Positions 23,926 through 32,036 of a stretch of 33,594 nucleotides of DNA are shown here, one piece after another. Made by a program: the position numbers and the translations under genes. Below the pieces are notes generated by a model that ran no database searches, had not been told where the DNA came from, and saw only the letters and a list, made by a program, of their open reading frames with translations. The stretch comes from Prevotellaceae bacterium UBA4372 (GTDB lineage Bacteria > Bacteroidota > Bacteroidia > Bacteroidales > Bacteroidaceae). The stretch is taken from the NCBI GenBank assembly GCA_002391275.1, contig DGSC01000019.1, forward strand, positions 1 to 33,594. The letters run 5' to 3'. Each line of letters starts with the position of its first letter. The first letter of the stretch is position 1.

Positions 23926-25176
23926 ATGAAACATTTATTCTTACTCTTTGCGGGGATGTTGGCTTTTGCCTGCGACATCGGTGCACAAGTGACGCGCAGT
24001 CTGACTGAGAACATACGTACGGTGCAAGTGATAGTCGGGGGTAATCCGCTGGCAGCTCCGGTAGCAAAGATGGGAGAACCGGTTGAAGTGTCATTTGACG
24101 CTCTTACGCACGCGTACGCGCGTTATATATATAATGTGGAATTGTGTAATGCCGACTGGTCGCCATGCGACGAACTTTTCGAGAGCGACTATCTGAGTGG
24201 ATTCAACAACCAACCGATAGAGGATTACGAGACCAGTTTCAACACGACGGTTCTCTATACACACTACAGGATTGTGTTTCCGAATGAAGATATCCAACTT
24301 CGTCTGCCAGGCAACTATCGCGTAAGAATCTATGAAGACGAGTATAGCGAAGACGAAGAACCGTTGGTTGAAGCCTGCTTTTCGATTTACTCGCCGGAGA
24401 TGAATGTCGGGCTGCATGTGAGCTCGAACACAGATATCGATTTCAATCAACGCCATCAGCAAGTGACTTTTGATGTGGCATACGGAGCGCGCAGGGTAGT
24501 AGATCCGCAGCGCGAGCTTCATACCGTAGTGATGCAGAACCGACGTTGGGACAATGCTGTCGTAGACCTTCCGCCCAATATCGTCAAAGGAAATGGTGCC
24601 GAATGGACGCATCGGAGGGAACTTGTGTTTCCTGCCGGCTCTGAATTTCATAAGTTCGAGATTCTTGACGTTCGGCTAAATGGTATGAATGTGGACCGTA
24701 TGGAATGGCTCGATGAGCAATATCATGCCACACTTTTCGCGAATACTCCGCAGCACAACTATACTTACACAGCTGATGCCGACGGAGCATTTATTGTTCG
24801 CCACTCGGGTGATGAGGATAATGCTACAATGAGCGAATATCTGTATGTACATTTCCTTTTGCAGATGCCTTGGCTTGCTGGAGGGGATGTCTATGTGACG
24901 GGACTGTGGAACAATGGCGTCGCTGACCCTGAGACCCGTATGAAATATGATGACGAGCTCAATGCCTATGAGGCTTCTGTGCTACTGAAACAAGGCTACT
25001 ACAACTATCAATTCCGCCAGATGGACGACGATGGAGTAGGGCACACGGCACTGACAGAGGGCGATTTCTATCAGACAGAGAACGAATATCTAATACTCAT
25101 CTATCATCGCCCCCAGGGTGCACGTTATGACGCCCTTGTCGGTTATGCTAAAGTGAATACTAATGGAAATAATTAA
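23926..25176 (+). CDS. DUF5103 protein (type IX secretion plug-protein domain)
   Basis: DUF5103 is the domain of the plug-type protein associated with the type IX secretion channel of Bacteroidetes. The 416-residue protein has a signal peptide (about 1-20, FAGMLAFACDIGA). A beta-rich domain follows, with YIYNVELCNADWSPCDELFESDYLSGFN, where a Cys pair may bond, and NYRVRIYEDEY. The second half has YVTGLWNNGVADPETRMKYDDELNAYEASVLLKQGYYNYQF, reminiscent of a glycogen-binding-like fold. The conserved C-terminal end is LILIYHRPQGARYDALVGYAKV. Its presence fits the T9SS-like tails on the two giant proteins. The family call is from memory of its pattern, so the exact role is not assured. Confidence 0.8.
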   Translation: MKHLFLLFAGMLAFACDIGAQVTRSLTENIRTVQVIVGGNPLAAPVAKMGEPVEVSFDALTHAYARYIYNVELCNADWSPCDELFESDYLSGFNNQPIEDYETSFNTTVLYTHYRIVFPNEDIQLRLPGNYRVRIYEDEYSEDEEPLVEACFSIYSPEMNVGLHVSSNTDIDFNQRHQQVTFDVAYGARRVVDPQRELHTVVMQNRRWDNAVVDLPPNIVKGNGAEWTHRRELVFPAGSEFHKFEILDVRLNGMNVDRMEWLDEQYHATLFANTPQHNYTYTADADGAFIVRHSGDEDNATMSEYLYVHFLLQMPWLAGGDVYVTGLWNNGVADPETRMKYDDELNAYEASVLLKQGYYNYQFRQMDDDGVGHTALTEGDFYQTENEYLILIYHRPQGARYDALVGYAKVNTNGNN

Positions 25177-25825
25177 GCACTTTTTTCAGGAGATGGGCTC
25201 CCTGCTGAGCATTCCCTGGTCCTTTGTTATCCTTGAACTGATAGGTACGCTTGCCGGTGCTGTTTCTGGCGCACGTCTGGCTTCAGCCAAGCAGTTTGAT
25301 CTCTTTGGAGCGCTCATCGTCGGCATTGCCACCGCCTGTGGTGGTGGAACTATTCGCGACCTTCTGATCGGCAAGGTGCCCTTTTGGCTCGAAGACCCTA
25401 TATACCTGCTCACATGTGTCTTCGGACTTGTATGGGTGATTATATTCCGAAAAGTACTTGTCCGCCAAGATAACACCTGGTTCCTGTTCGATTGTATTGG
25501 TTTCTCGCTATTCAATGTCATTGGTATAGAGAAGTCATTGGGGCTGGGATTTCCTACGTGGGCCGCTATTGTCATGGGAGTCGTTACCGGAGCTGGCGGC
25601 GGTGTGCTGCGCGACATCCTCATCAATGAAGTCCCTCTCATCTTCCGTAAGGAAATCTACGCTACCTGTTGTTTGGCCGGCGGTTTAGTCTATGTGGGTC
25701 TTCTTCATCTTGGATGGAAGATCGAGGGCGCCGCTTTGCTCTCATGTGTGGTGGCTATCGGTATACGTATGCTGGCTGTGAAGTATCATTGGAGCTTGCC
25801 TTATGTGAAAGGACTTGAAGAGTAG
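25163..25825 (+). CDS. Trimeric intracellular cation channel family protein (YadS/YicG type)
   Basis: TRIC-type bacterial channels are seven-span membrane proteins made of two similar three-helix repeats, thought to pass K+ or other cations. The 220-residue length fits. Each repeat has the glycine-rich signature: IGIATACGGGTIRDLLIG and MGVVTGAGGGVLRDILIN. Each is followed by a Pro-containing strip (VPFWLEDP, VPLIFRKE). The start overlaps the previous gene by 14 bp, so they are translationally coupled, though their functions look unrelated. An ATG ten codons downstream is an alternative start. Confidence 0.92.
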   Translation: MEIIKHFFQEMGSLLSIPWSFVILELIGTLAGAVSGARLASAKQFDLFGALIVGIATACGGGTIRDLLIGKVPFWLEDPIYLLTCVFGLVWVIIFRKVLVRQDNTWFLFDCIGFSLFNVIGIEKSLGLGFPTWAAIVMGVVTGAGGGVLRDILINEVPLIFRKEIYATCCLAGGLVYVGLLHLGWKIEGAALLSCVVAIGIRMLAVKYHWSLPYVKGLEE

Positions 25826-25870
25826 AAACAAAGAAGCCTCACGAAATCATTCGTGAGGCTTCTTTGTTTC
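25825..25870. terminator. Bidirectional terminator between TRIC and OmpA-type genes
   Basis: A perfect 21-bp stem (25825-25845 with 25850-25870, core AAGCCTCACGAA and TTCGTGAGGCTT) has loop ATCA. The A/T-rich base of the stem (AAACAAAG and CTTTGTTT) provides the T-tract in both directions. Confidence 0.85.
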
Positions 25871-25914
25871 CGGATGTGACTCTCGTTGTCGGAGACACAT
25901 CACAGAGAGTTTTC

Positions 25915-26643
25915 TTATTTGAGTGTGCCAGCTTCAGCAGCTTTGATCATCTCGTCGCTTGCATAGAGATACACTTCAACGCGACGGTTCTGAGCCTTAC
26001 CTGCAGCAGTAGCATTGTCGGCAACGGGATTCTCTTCGCCCAGACCAGCAACTTCCTTGATCTGGCCATTCTTGACGCCTTGCTTGAGCAAGTAGCTGCT
26101 TACTGCTTGAGCACGTTTTTGAGAGAGTTCTTGGTTCTTTGCCTTGCTCTGCTCGGCTGTGCTGTTTTTCCAACCAGCATTGTCGGTGAAGCCGATGACG
26201 CCTACGCTCATGTCTGCATTGGGGATGAGCACGTTCGAAGCAAAGTTGTTGAGCGAGCTTTGAGCAACAGTGCTCAGTGAAGACTTGCCAGTCTGGAAGA
26301 GGATGCCGCTGTCGAAGGTGACCTTTACAGCCTGATAGCCATTACCATCGGTAACGCTTTCTACCTTAGCATTGGCAATCTTCTCAGCCTCAGCCTTAGC
26401 CTTGTCCATCTTCTTGCCGATGAGGATACCGGCTGTAGTGCCTACGGCAGCACCTGCTGCGCCTGCGATGCCAGCCCATTTACCTTTGTTGCCACTACGA
26501 GCGAGGATTGCACCGAGAGCAGAACCCAGGGCAGCGCCGCTTGTTCCACCGATCATACCACCTTTAGCGGTATTAGTCATGCCGCAGGAATCGAAACACA
26601 ACAGGGCGCAAAGGCCGAGTGCATAATACTTAAGTCCTTTCAT
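25915..26643 (-). CDS. OmpA-family peptidoglycan-binding lipoprotein with glycine zipper
   Basis: The protein (242 residues) has a lipoprotein signal with the modified Cys at 20 (CFDSCGMTN). A glycine-rich double-helix segment follows (about 27-78, GGMIGGTSGAALGSALGAIL and GIAGAAGAAVGTTAGILIG), typical of glycine-zipper proteins. The C-terminal OmpA domain (about 105-230) carries the peptidoglycan-binding loop FTDNAGWKNSTAEQSKAKNQELSQKRA and ends with GKAQNRRVEVYLY. It ties the outer membrane to the cell wall. It is monocistronic, with a promoter at 26698-26705 and a terminator shared with the TRIC gene. Confidence 0.93.
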   Translation of the reverse strand: MKGLKYYALGLCALLCFDSCGMTNTAKGGMIGGTSGAALGSALGAILARSGNKGKWAGIAGAAGAAVGTTAGILIGKKMDKAKAEAEKIANAKVESVTDGNGYQAVKVTFDSGILFQTGKSSLSTVAQSSLNNFASNVLIPNADMSVGVIGFTDNAGWKNSTAEQSKAKNQELSQKRAQAVSSYLLKQGVKNGQIKEVAGLGEENPVADNATAAGKAQNRRVEVYLYASDEMIKAAEAGTLK

Positions 26644-26697
26644 TTTTCTTTTGAATTTTGGTTAATAAAAGAGTTGTTTAATCATACTTTCTAAGTG

Positions 26698-26705
26698 CAA
26701 AAGTA
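26698..26705 (-). promoter_or_regulatory. -7 promoter element for the OmpA-type gene
   Basis: Minus-strand TACTTTTG, 55 bp upstream of the ATG at 26643. Confidence 0.7.
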
Positions 26706-26769
26706 CATAAATTATTGTAATGATACATCAAAAGGGTGTTAATTATTCTTCTGTTTTGTGATATTTCAC

Positions 26770-26777
26770 TAACTTTG
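26770..26777 (+). promoter_or_regulatory. -7 promoter element for proS
   Basis: Plus-strand TAACTTTG, 35 bp upstream of the ATG at 26812. Confidence 0.75.
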
Positions 26778-26811
26778 CCCCGCAAAAATCAAAAATAGAT
26801 AAAATCATATT

Positions 26812-28293
26812 ATGGCAAAAGAATTAAAGAATCTGACCAAACGCAGCGAAAACTATTCGCAGTGGTATAATGAATTGGTCGTGAAAGCAGACCTCGCCGA
26901 GCAAAGTGACGTGCGTGGTTGCATGGTCATCAAGCCCTATGGCTATGCCATTTGGGAGAAAATGCAACATAAGCTTGATGCTATGTTCAAGGAAACGGGT
27001 GTGCAAAATGCCTACTTCCCTTTGCTCATTCCTAAGAGCTTCCTTTCGCGCGAAGCCGAACATGTTGAGGGTTTTGCCAAAGAGTGTGCCGTAGTGACTC
27101 ACTATCGCCTCAAAACCAACGAATCACACGATGGCGTGGTGGTAGATCCCGATGCTAAGTTGGAGGAAGAGCTTATCATCCGTCCCACTTCTGAGACTAT
27201 TATCTGGAACACTTATAAGAATTGGATTCACTCCTATCGCGACCTCCCCCTGCTTATTAACCAGTGGGCTAACGTCATGCGTTGGGAGATGCGCACACGT
27301 CTGTTCCTGCGCACAGCTGAGTTCCTCTGGCAGGAAGGTCACACGGCTCATGCCACCCGTGAAGAAGCTGAAGAGCGTGCCAGACTGATGTTGAAAGTGT
27401 ATGCCGAATTTGCAGAGAATGTGATGGCTGTGCCTGTCATGCAAGGCGTTAAGAGCGAGACCGAGCGTTTCGCCGGAGCGCTTGACACCTACACCATCGA
27501 GGCTATGATGCAGGACGGAAAGGCCCTGCAGAGCGGCACCAGCCACTTCCTCGGTCAGAATTTCGGAAAGGCTTTCGACGTGCAATTCCTCAACAAAGAC
27601 AACAAGCCCGAGTATGCTTGGGCAACCTCTTGGGGTGTTTCTACGCGTCTGATGGGTGCCCTCATCATGACCCACTCCGACGACAATGGCCTTGTGCTGC
27701 CGCCTGCATTGGCTCCCATACAAGTTGTCATCGTTCCAATCTACAAGACCGAGGAAGAGCTCGCCCAACTGCGCGAAAAACTTGGTGCTATCGCCGACGA
27801 GCTCAAGGGTATGGGTATCAGCGTGAAGCTCGACGATAACGATCAGAAACGTCCGGGTTTCAAGTTTGCCGATTACGAGCTCAAGGGCGTTCCCGTCCGT
27901 CTGGTCATGGGCCCACGTGATATGGAGCAGAACACCATCGAGCTCATGCGTCGCGACACGCTCGAAAAAGAAACGCTCTCTTGCGACGGCATTGCAGCTC
28001 ACGTCAAGAACGTGCTCGATGACATGCAGACGGCCATCTTTGAGAAAGCCCGCAAGTACCGCGACGAGCACATCTATGAGTGTGAGGACTATGAAGAGTT
28101 CAAACGCCGCATCAAGGACGGAGGCTTCTTCCTCTGCCATTGGGACGGCACCCCCGAGACCGAGGCTCGTATTAAGGAAGAAACACAGGCAACAATCCGC
28201 TGCATACCTTTCGCTTTCGAGCAGACTCCCGGCACCGATATGGTCAGCGGCAAGCCTGCAAAGTACCGTGTGCTTATTGCCAGGGCTTATTGA
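26812..28293 (+). CDS. proS: Prolyl-tRNA synthetase
   Basis: The enzyme charges tRNA-Pro. The 493-residue protein is of the short, archaeal/eukaryotic-like type without the editing insertion found in the E. coli form. Class II motifs are visible: motif 1 near VRGCMVIKPYGYAIWEKMQ, motif 2 in RTAEFLWQEGHTAHAT, and motif 3 in TSWGVSTRLMGALIM (about 283-297). EELIIRPTSETI and GTSHFLGQNFGKAFDV also match the family. The anticodon-binding domain starts at about 305 (APIQVVIVPIY), and the C-terminal extra domain ends in RVLIARAY. This type is usual in Bacteroidetes. A small hairpin (GCGAAAGG with CCTTTCGC at 28321-28338) follows and may end the transcript. Confidence 0.98.
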   Translation: MAKELKNLTKRSENYSQWYNELVVKADLAEQSDVRGCMVIKPYGYAIWEKMQHKLDAMFKETGVQNAYFPLLIPKSFLSREAEHVEGFAKECAVVTHYRLKTNESHDGVVVDPDAKLEEELIIRPTSETIIWNTYKNWIHSYRDLPLLINQWANVMRWEMRTRLFLRTAEFLWQEGHTAHATREEAEERARLMLKVYAEFAENVMAVPVMQGVKSETERFAGALDTYTIEAMMQDGKALQSGTSHFLGQNFGKAFDVQFLNKDNKPEYAWATSWGVSTRLMGALIMTHSDDNGLVLPPALAPIQVVIVPIYKTEEELAQLREKLGAIADELKGMGISVKLDDNDQKRPGFKFADYELKGVPVRLVMGPRDMEQNTIELMRRDTLEKETLSCDGIAAHVKNVLDDMQTAIFEKARKYRDEHIYECEDYEEFKRRIKDGGFFLCHWDGTPETEARIKEETQATIRCIPFAFEQTPGTDMVSGKPAKYRVLIARAY

Positions 28294-28320
28294 GCATCGC
28301 AACTCGGAAATAGGATATTA

Positions 28321-28338
28321 GCGAAAGGAACCTTTCGC
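28321..28338 (+). terminator. Possible weak terminator after proS
   Basis: An 8-bp perfect stem (GCGAAAGG with CCTTTCGC) with a 2-base centre, 28 bp after the proS stop. No T-run follows, so this could equally be a chance hairpin. Confidence 0.4.
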
Positions 28339-28391
28339 TTGCCTCCTCTTTCTCAGTCAGTTTGTAAACTTATCTCTTTAATTTCAGCTTA

Positions 28392-29657
28392 ATGAAATGG
28401 ATCCCCACCTTATTCGCAGCTGAGTCCATCCCCAGCGCCATGATCACCTTTGTGGCTCTGTTGATGTTCCTACAGCTGGGAATAGGGTGGGCTTTTTGTA
28501 CCCTGCTGTGTGGCTTGCTCTCGTTGCCATGGGTGTTTAAGAGTTTTGTGCGGTGGAAAGTGCAGCAGGCAGGGCACTTCTCTTATGTCCTGCGGGGTAT
28601 AGAAGTGCTTATATTCATGATGCTCTGTCTTCTCGCCTTCTGTTTCAATGGCATGAACGTGAGCATCTACTTGATTTTCGCCACTCTTTTCGTGCTTTGT
28701 CTCTTGTGTGCCTGGCATGAGCTCGCTGCGCGAATGTACTATGAACGCATGCTACGTCCTCGCGACCAGCGTTTATATAACGGTCCGAAGATGTTTTCCT
28801 CACAAGTCAGTTCCGTGCTTACCTATGGAGTGATGATTGTGCTCGTTGGCTCGCTTGAAGTTTTCTACCACAATCGTCGCCAAGCCATCGCCTATTCCTG
28901 GAGCTCGGCTGTTTATCTTTTGGCTGGCTTCTACCTGTTGCTTGTGCTTTACAACTTTTTTGTCCTGCGCAAGCCTCGCGTCGGTGACAGCCATAAGAAT
29001 GAATCATTTAGCGGAGCCGTACTTGCAGAGATACGTGTGATTGACCGTATTGCCCATAAGCCCCATTGGCTACTCGCTGTTGTTGCTTTGGCCTTCTTCC
29101 TGTTGCCTCAGTCGCTGTTGTTCTATACGCGTGTCCTATACCTCATAGCCCCTGTTGCCGACGGAGGTCTCGGGTGCTCGCTGCAATGGATTGGCTGGGC
29201 GCAAGGAACGGTAGGCGTCATTGCTTTCTCGTTAGGATTAGGACTGGGTTATATTCTCAGCCGGCGTCACCACCTGCTGTGGCCTCAAGCTGTTGTCATG
29301 CCCCTTTCCCCCGTAGTCTATCTTGTGATGACACAATATCCGCCTTCGGGTCTCTTGCCTCTTTGTGTGGCTACGTTTATTGCACAGTTCCTTTTCGGCT
29401 TAGGCCTTAATGCCTGCATGGTCTTTGTGCGATACATCTCGGGTGAACGCTATCGGAGTACGATTAATTACCTCTATATACCTATAGTCTCGCTCGTCAT
29501 GCTGCCTGCCGTTGCCCTTTCGGGCTGGTGCGTGGAGCAGATAGGTTTTCCCTTGTTCTTCCTCATCGATTCTCTTCTTGCCTTGCCCGCTTGGCTTGCC
29601 GCATACATCGGTATGCGTTTAACGGTTGTAACTGATTCAAAAAATATAATCTTATGA
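28392..29657 (+). CDS. AmpG-like MFS transporter, divergent paralogue (421 aa)
   Basis: The protein is hydrophobic throughout, with about 11-12 membrane spans and an opening WIPTLFAAESIPSAMITF that matches the start of its neighbour (WVPSLYLAEALPYVAVMV). The MFS motif region (FCTLLCGLLSLPWVFKSF) aligns with LYTSWLYLPWVIKPLW of the neighbour, but the conserved DI(A/V) block of AmpG is not visible. This suggests a duplicate that has drifted. It begins 98 bp after proS and overlaps the next gene by 4 bp (ATGA), so the two are coupled. The substrate may be anhydromuropeptides or sugars, or it may have lost transport activity. The MFS call is firm; the substrate is unknown. Confidence 0.82.
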   Translation: MKWIPTLFAAESIPSAMITFVALLMFLQLGIGWAFCTLLCGLLSLPWVFKSFVRWKVQQAGHFSYVLRGIEVLIFMMLCLLAFCFNGMNVSIYLIFATLFVLCLLCAWHELAARMYYERMLRPRDQRLYNGPKMFSSQVSSVLTYGVMIVLVGSLEVFYHNRRQAIAYSWSSAVYLLAGFYLLLVLYNFFVLRKPRVGDSHKNESFSGAVLAEIRVIDRIAHKPHWLLAVVALAFFLLPQSLLFYTRVLYLIAPVADGGLGCSLQWIGWAQGTVGVIAFSLGLGLGYILSRRHHLLWPQAVVMPLSPVVYLVMTQYPPSGLLPLCVATFIAQFLFGLGLNACMVFVRYISGERYRSTINYLYIPIVSLVMLPAVALSGWCVEQIGFPLFFLIDSLLALPAWLAAYIGMRLTVVTDSKNIIL

Positions 29658-31060
29658 AGAATAAACCATACGCTTGGGTACCCTCTCTCTATCTTGCAGA
29701 AGCATTACCTTACGTTGCTGTAATGGTTATTGCCACTACTATGTACAAACGGTTGGGCCTCTCCAACACAGATCTTGCGCTCTACACCTCTTGGCTCTAT
29801 CTGCCTTGGGTTATCAAACCGCTGTGGAGTCCCTTCGTCGCCGCCTTGAAGACTGAACGCTGGTGGGTGCTTGTGATGCAGCTGCTCATCGGTGCAGGCC
29901 TGGCGGGTATTGCCTTCACCTTGCCCACGGCCTATTGGTTGCAAGGGTCATTGGCCTTCTTCTGGATACTCGCTTTTGCCAGTGCTACGCACGACATCGC
30001 AGCCGACGGCTTTTACATCATCAGTCTCGACACCCATGATCAGAGCCTCTACGTAGGCATCCGTAGCACCTTCTACCGTATAGGCAATATTTTGGGACAA
30101 GGTCTTTTGGTCATGTTGGCCGGATGGCTCGAACGTTCACAGACGGTGCCCATGGCCTGGAGTATTACCTTCTTTGTGCTCGCAGGCATTTTCGTAGCCT
30201 TATGGCTATGGCATAGTGTAGTGTTGCCTAAGCAGATCAAAGGCGGTAATGTTAAGGCGAGTGATGAGAGATTAGCGAATATAGATGGTAAATTAGCAAA
30301 TCGTGATGAGAGATTAGCGCAGAGTGATTGTCAAGCGCAGTCTTTCTCGCAGCCTTCCTCACTCTTTTCTCAGCTCATTTCTGATTTCTGGCTTGCTTTA
30401 AAAACCTTCTTCACCAAGCCCCACATCGTGTCGGCGCTCCTGTTCATGCTGCTGTTCCGTTTCCCCGAAGGGCAGCTCGTTAAGATAGCCAATCCCTTCC
30501 TCCTCGACAGCGCAGAAGCGGGAGGTCTTGGCATGAGCACTGAGGCCGTAGGCTTCGTCTATGGCACTGTCGGCATCATCGGGCTGACGATAGGCGGACT
30601 GCTCGGAGGGTGGTGTGTATCACGTCACGGCTTGAAGCGTTGGCTCTGGCCAATGGTGTTGAGCATTTCGCTGCCAGACCTTGTTTATGTCTATCTGGCT
30701 TACGTCGCTCCGGCTTTTGCCCCTGCTATGGCTTCAGCCACACAACTCTCTTTCTTCAATTATCAGTTTTCCATCGTCAACCTTTGCGTCTTTGTCGAGC
30801 AGTTCGGCTACGGCTTCGGCTTCACTGCTTATATGCTCTACCTTGTTTATTTCTCTCAGGGCGAGCGCTCTACGGCAGTCTTCAGCATCTGTACGGCTAT
30901 GCAGGCTTTAGGCATGATGATTCCGGGAATGATAGCAGGTTGGATGGCCGACCATCTCGGTTATCTGCGCTTCTTCTGGTGGGTGATGGCCTGCTGTCTT
31001 GTCACCTTCGTCGTCACGGCTTTTATCCGCATTGATCCGTCCTACGGAAAGAAGCAATGA
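29654..31060 (+). CDS. AmpG-like MFS transporter, muropeptide-permease type (468 aa)
   Basis: AmpG permeases bring anhydro-muropeptides from the periplasm into the cell for recycling. The 468-residue protein has the family opening WVPSLYLAEALPYVAVMVIA and PWVIKPLWSPFV. It also has the signature FASATHDIAADGFYI (about 108-122, compare SATQDI in E. coli AmpG). The central loop between the two six-helix halves holds a Lys/Arg/Asp-rich tandem heptad repeat (DERLANI, DGKLANR, DERLAQS; about residues 204-224). The second half has FVYGTVGIIGLTIGGLLGGW and FTAYMLYLVYFSQGE. It is coupled to the preceding gene by a 4-bp overlap. The sugar or muropeptide substrate is inferred from family, not shown. Confidence 0.88.
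   Translation: MKNKPYAWVPSLYLAEALPYVAVMVIATTMYKRLGLSNTDLALYTSWLYLPWVIKPLWSPFVAALKTERWWVLVMQLLIGAGLAGIAFTLPTAYWLQGSLAFFWILAFASATHDIAADGFYIISLDTHDQSLYVGIRSTFYRIGNILGQGLLVMLAGWLERSQTVPMAWSITFFVLAGIFVALWLWHSVVLPKQIKGGNVKASDERLANIDGKLANRDERLAQSDCQAQSFSQPSSLFSQLISDFWLALKTFFTKPHIVSALLFMLLFRFPEGQLVKIANPFLLDSAEAGGLGMSTEAVGFVYGTVGIIGLTIGGLLGGWCVSRHGLKRWLWPMVLSISLPDLVYVYLAYVAPAFAPAMASATQLSFFNYQFSIVNLCVFVEQFGYGFGFTAYMLYLVYFSQGERSTAVFSICTAMQALGMMIPGMIAGWMADHLGYLRFFWWVMACCLVTFVVTAFIRIDPSYGKKQ
30263..30325 (+). repeat. Three 21-bp tandem repeats inside the AmpG-like gene
   Basis: Units start at 30263, 30284 and 30305. Units 1 and 3 share the 15 bases GATGAGAGATTAGCG; unit 2 has GATGGTAAATTAGCA. They keep the frame and add seven residues each in the cytoplasmic loop. 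The base composition is richer in A/T than the rest of the gene. Confidence 0.85.
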
Positions 31061-31560
31061 TGCCGAAAGCGCTCATAGAGATATTCTAATGATGCCTGTA
31101 CGCTAAATAGTTACTTGATTGATCATTCTGCTGCAGGTCTATGATGCTAAATTGCATCGCAGGAGCGTCTGAGCATATAGCAGACGAACGCTTGATGGCT
31201 TAGCTGTCTTGTCCATGACTTCTGCCGTATACCAGATTCCTGCTTACCCTTTCGGGTCGCTGTTCACTCCATAGAATGGAATCCCTATCCGGCGTTGAGG
31301 TCATGCTGCAAGCTCCCTTCGACCACACGACTTCCCACTTGAGGCACAACGGCCATGTCCTGAAGCCGATTTGCTTGGTTAAGCATCGCTATGCATACGG
31401 GTGAGTGAATCATTCCATGCGCATGGAACGATTATTCAATGGTCATGGAATGATTGTTCAATGGTCATGGAATAATCAAATCAGTTGGGCGCGTTTTGCA
31501 TTTTAACCGTTTGCGAAGGTTGAATCAACCTATTGGAGCGTGCGCTCACCTTTAGTTGAT
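31061..31560. other. Non-coding stretch with possible gene remnant
   Basis: No intact gene is supported. On the minus strand one frame from the ATG at 31386 to a stop at 31285 encodes 33 residues (MLNQANRLQDMAVVPQVG...). The same frame, interrupted by stops, reads on protein-like to about 31150. This could be a decayed gene or chance. It ends in a 22-bp repeat array at 31408-31480. A short palindrome AGGTTGA-A-TCAACCT lies at 31517-31531. Confidence 0.4.
31408..31480. repeat. Second 22-bp repeat array, palindrome plus tandem copies
   Basis: Three units of 22 bp begin at 31415, 31437 and 31459, sharing CATGGAA and the ATT(A/G)TT or AATCAAA end. The first is part of a 26-bp near-palindrome (AATCATTCCATG, CG, CATGGAACGATT). 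The outer ends form a further inverted pair, GATTATTC with GAATAATC. The unit length equals that of the array at 16795, though the bases differ. Confidence 0.75.
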
Positions 31561-31571
31561 CATACCAGATA

Positions 31572-31623
31572 CAAAGACAGGGAGCCGCAGAGAAATAGAC
31601 AATTCTGCGACTCCCTGTCTTTT
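31572..31623. terminator. Hairpin downstream of ridA
   Basis: A two-part stem (AAAGACAGGGAG with CTCCCTGTCTTT, then CGCAGA with TCTGCG) encloses an 11-nt or so loop. It lies between the ridA stop (31659) and the non-coding stretch, with TTTT on the plus side and a short T-run on the minus side. Confidence 0.7.
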
Positions 31624-31658
31624 GTTGTTAAGATTTGGGCGGCTTCTTATTCTTGTAT

Positions 31659-32036
31659 TTAAGCGATCTCTGCGATGCACTCTATTTCGACGAGGGCATT
31701 CTTTGGGAGCGTTTTCACTGCCACAGCCGAGCGGGCAGGAAAAGGTGCTGAGAAGGCTTCTGCATATACCCCGTTCATGGCTGCAAAGTCGTCCATGGAC
31801 GCGAGAAAAACTGTCGTCTTGACGACGTGTGCGAGGTCGGTGCCGGCTTCTGCGAGAATAGCTTTGACATTGGCGAGTGACTGGCGAGTCTGCGCTTCGA
31901 TGCCTCCTTCAGGGAACCCTCCGGTAGCGGGGTCAATGGGCAGTTGGCCAGAGCAGAAAAGGAGATTGCCTACGCGAATGGCCTGCGAATAAGGGCCGAT
32001 GGCAGCCGGAGCTGCTGTTGTGCTGATTGCTTTCAT
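31659..32036 (-). CDS. ridA: RidA family enamine/imine deaminase
   Basis: RidA hydrolyses reactive enamine/imine intermediates such as 2-aminoacrylate made by PLP enzymes. The 125-residue length is normal. Features are APAAIGPYSQAIRVGNLLFCSGQLPIDPATG at the start (about residues 8-38), with the family Tyr17. GGIEAQTRQSLANVKAIL, DLAHVVKTTVFLASMDDFAAMN and PARSAVAVKTLPKNALVEIECIA at the end complete the pattern, including the conserved Arg of the RSAVAV block (about 102-107) and the C-terminal EIE. It lies about 100 bp after the GH16 gene on the same strand but has no clear promoter of its own. No partner PLP enzyme lies nearby. Confidence 0.95.
   Translation of the reverse strand: MKAISTTAAPAAIGPYSQAIRVGNLLFCSGQLPIDPATGGFPEGGIEAQTRQSLANVKAILAEAGTDLAHVVKTTVFLASMDDFAAMNGVYAEAFSAPFPARSAVAVKTLPKNALVEIECIAEIA

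Noticed and set aside
27124..28302. 392-codon open frame opposite proS
   Set aside because: It mirrors a highly conserved synthetase gene, and its product has no known pattern.
31061..31560. tRNA or other small RNA in the gap before ridA
   Set aside because: No cloverleaf or conserved TTC loop could be folded; only short hairpins are visible.
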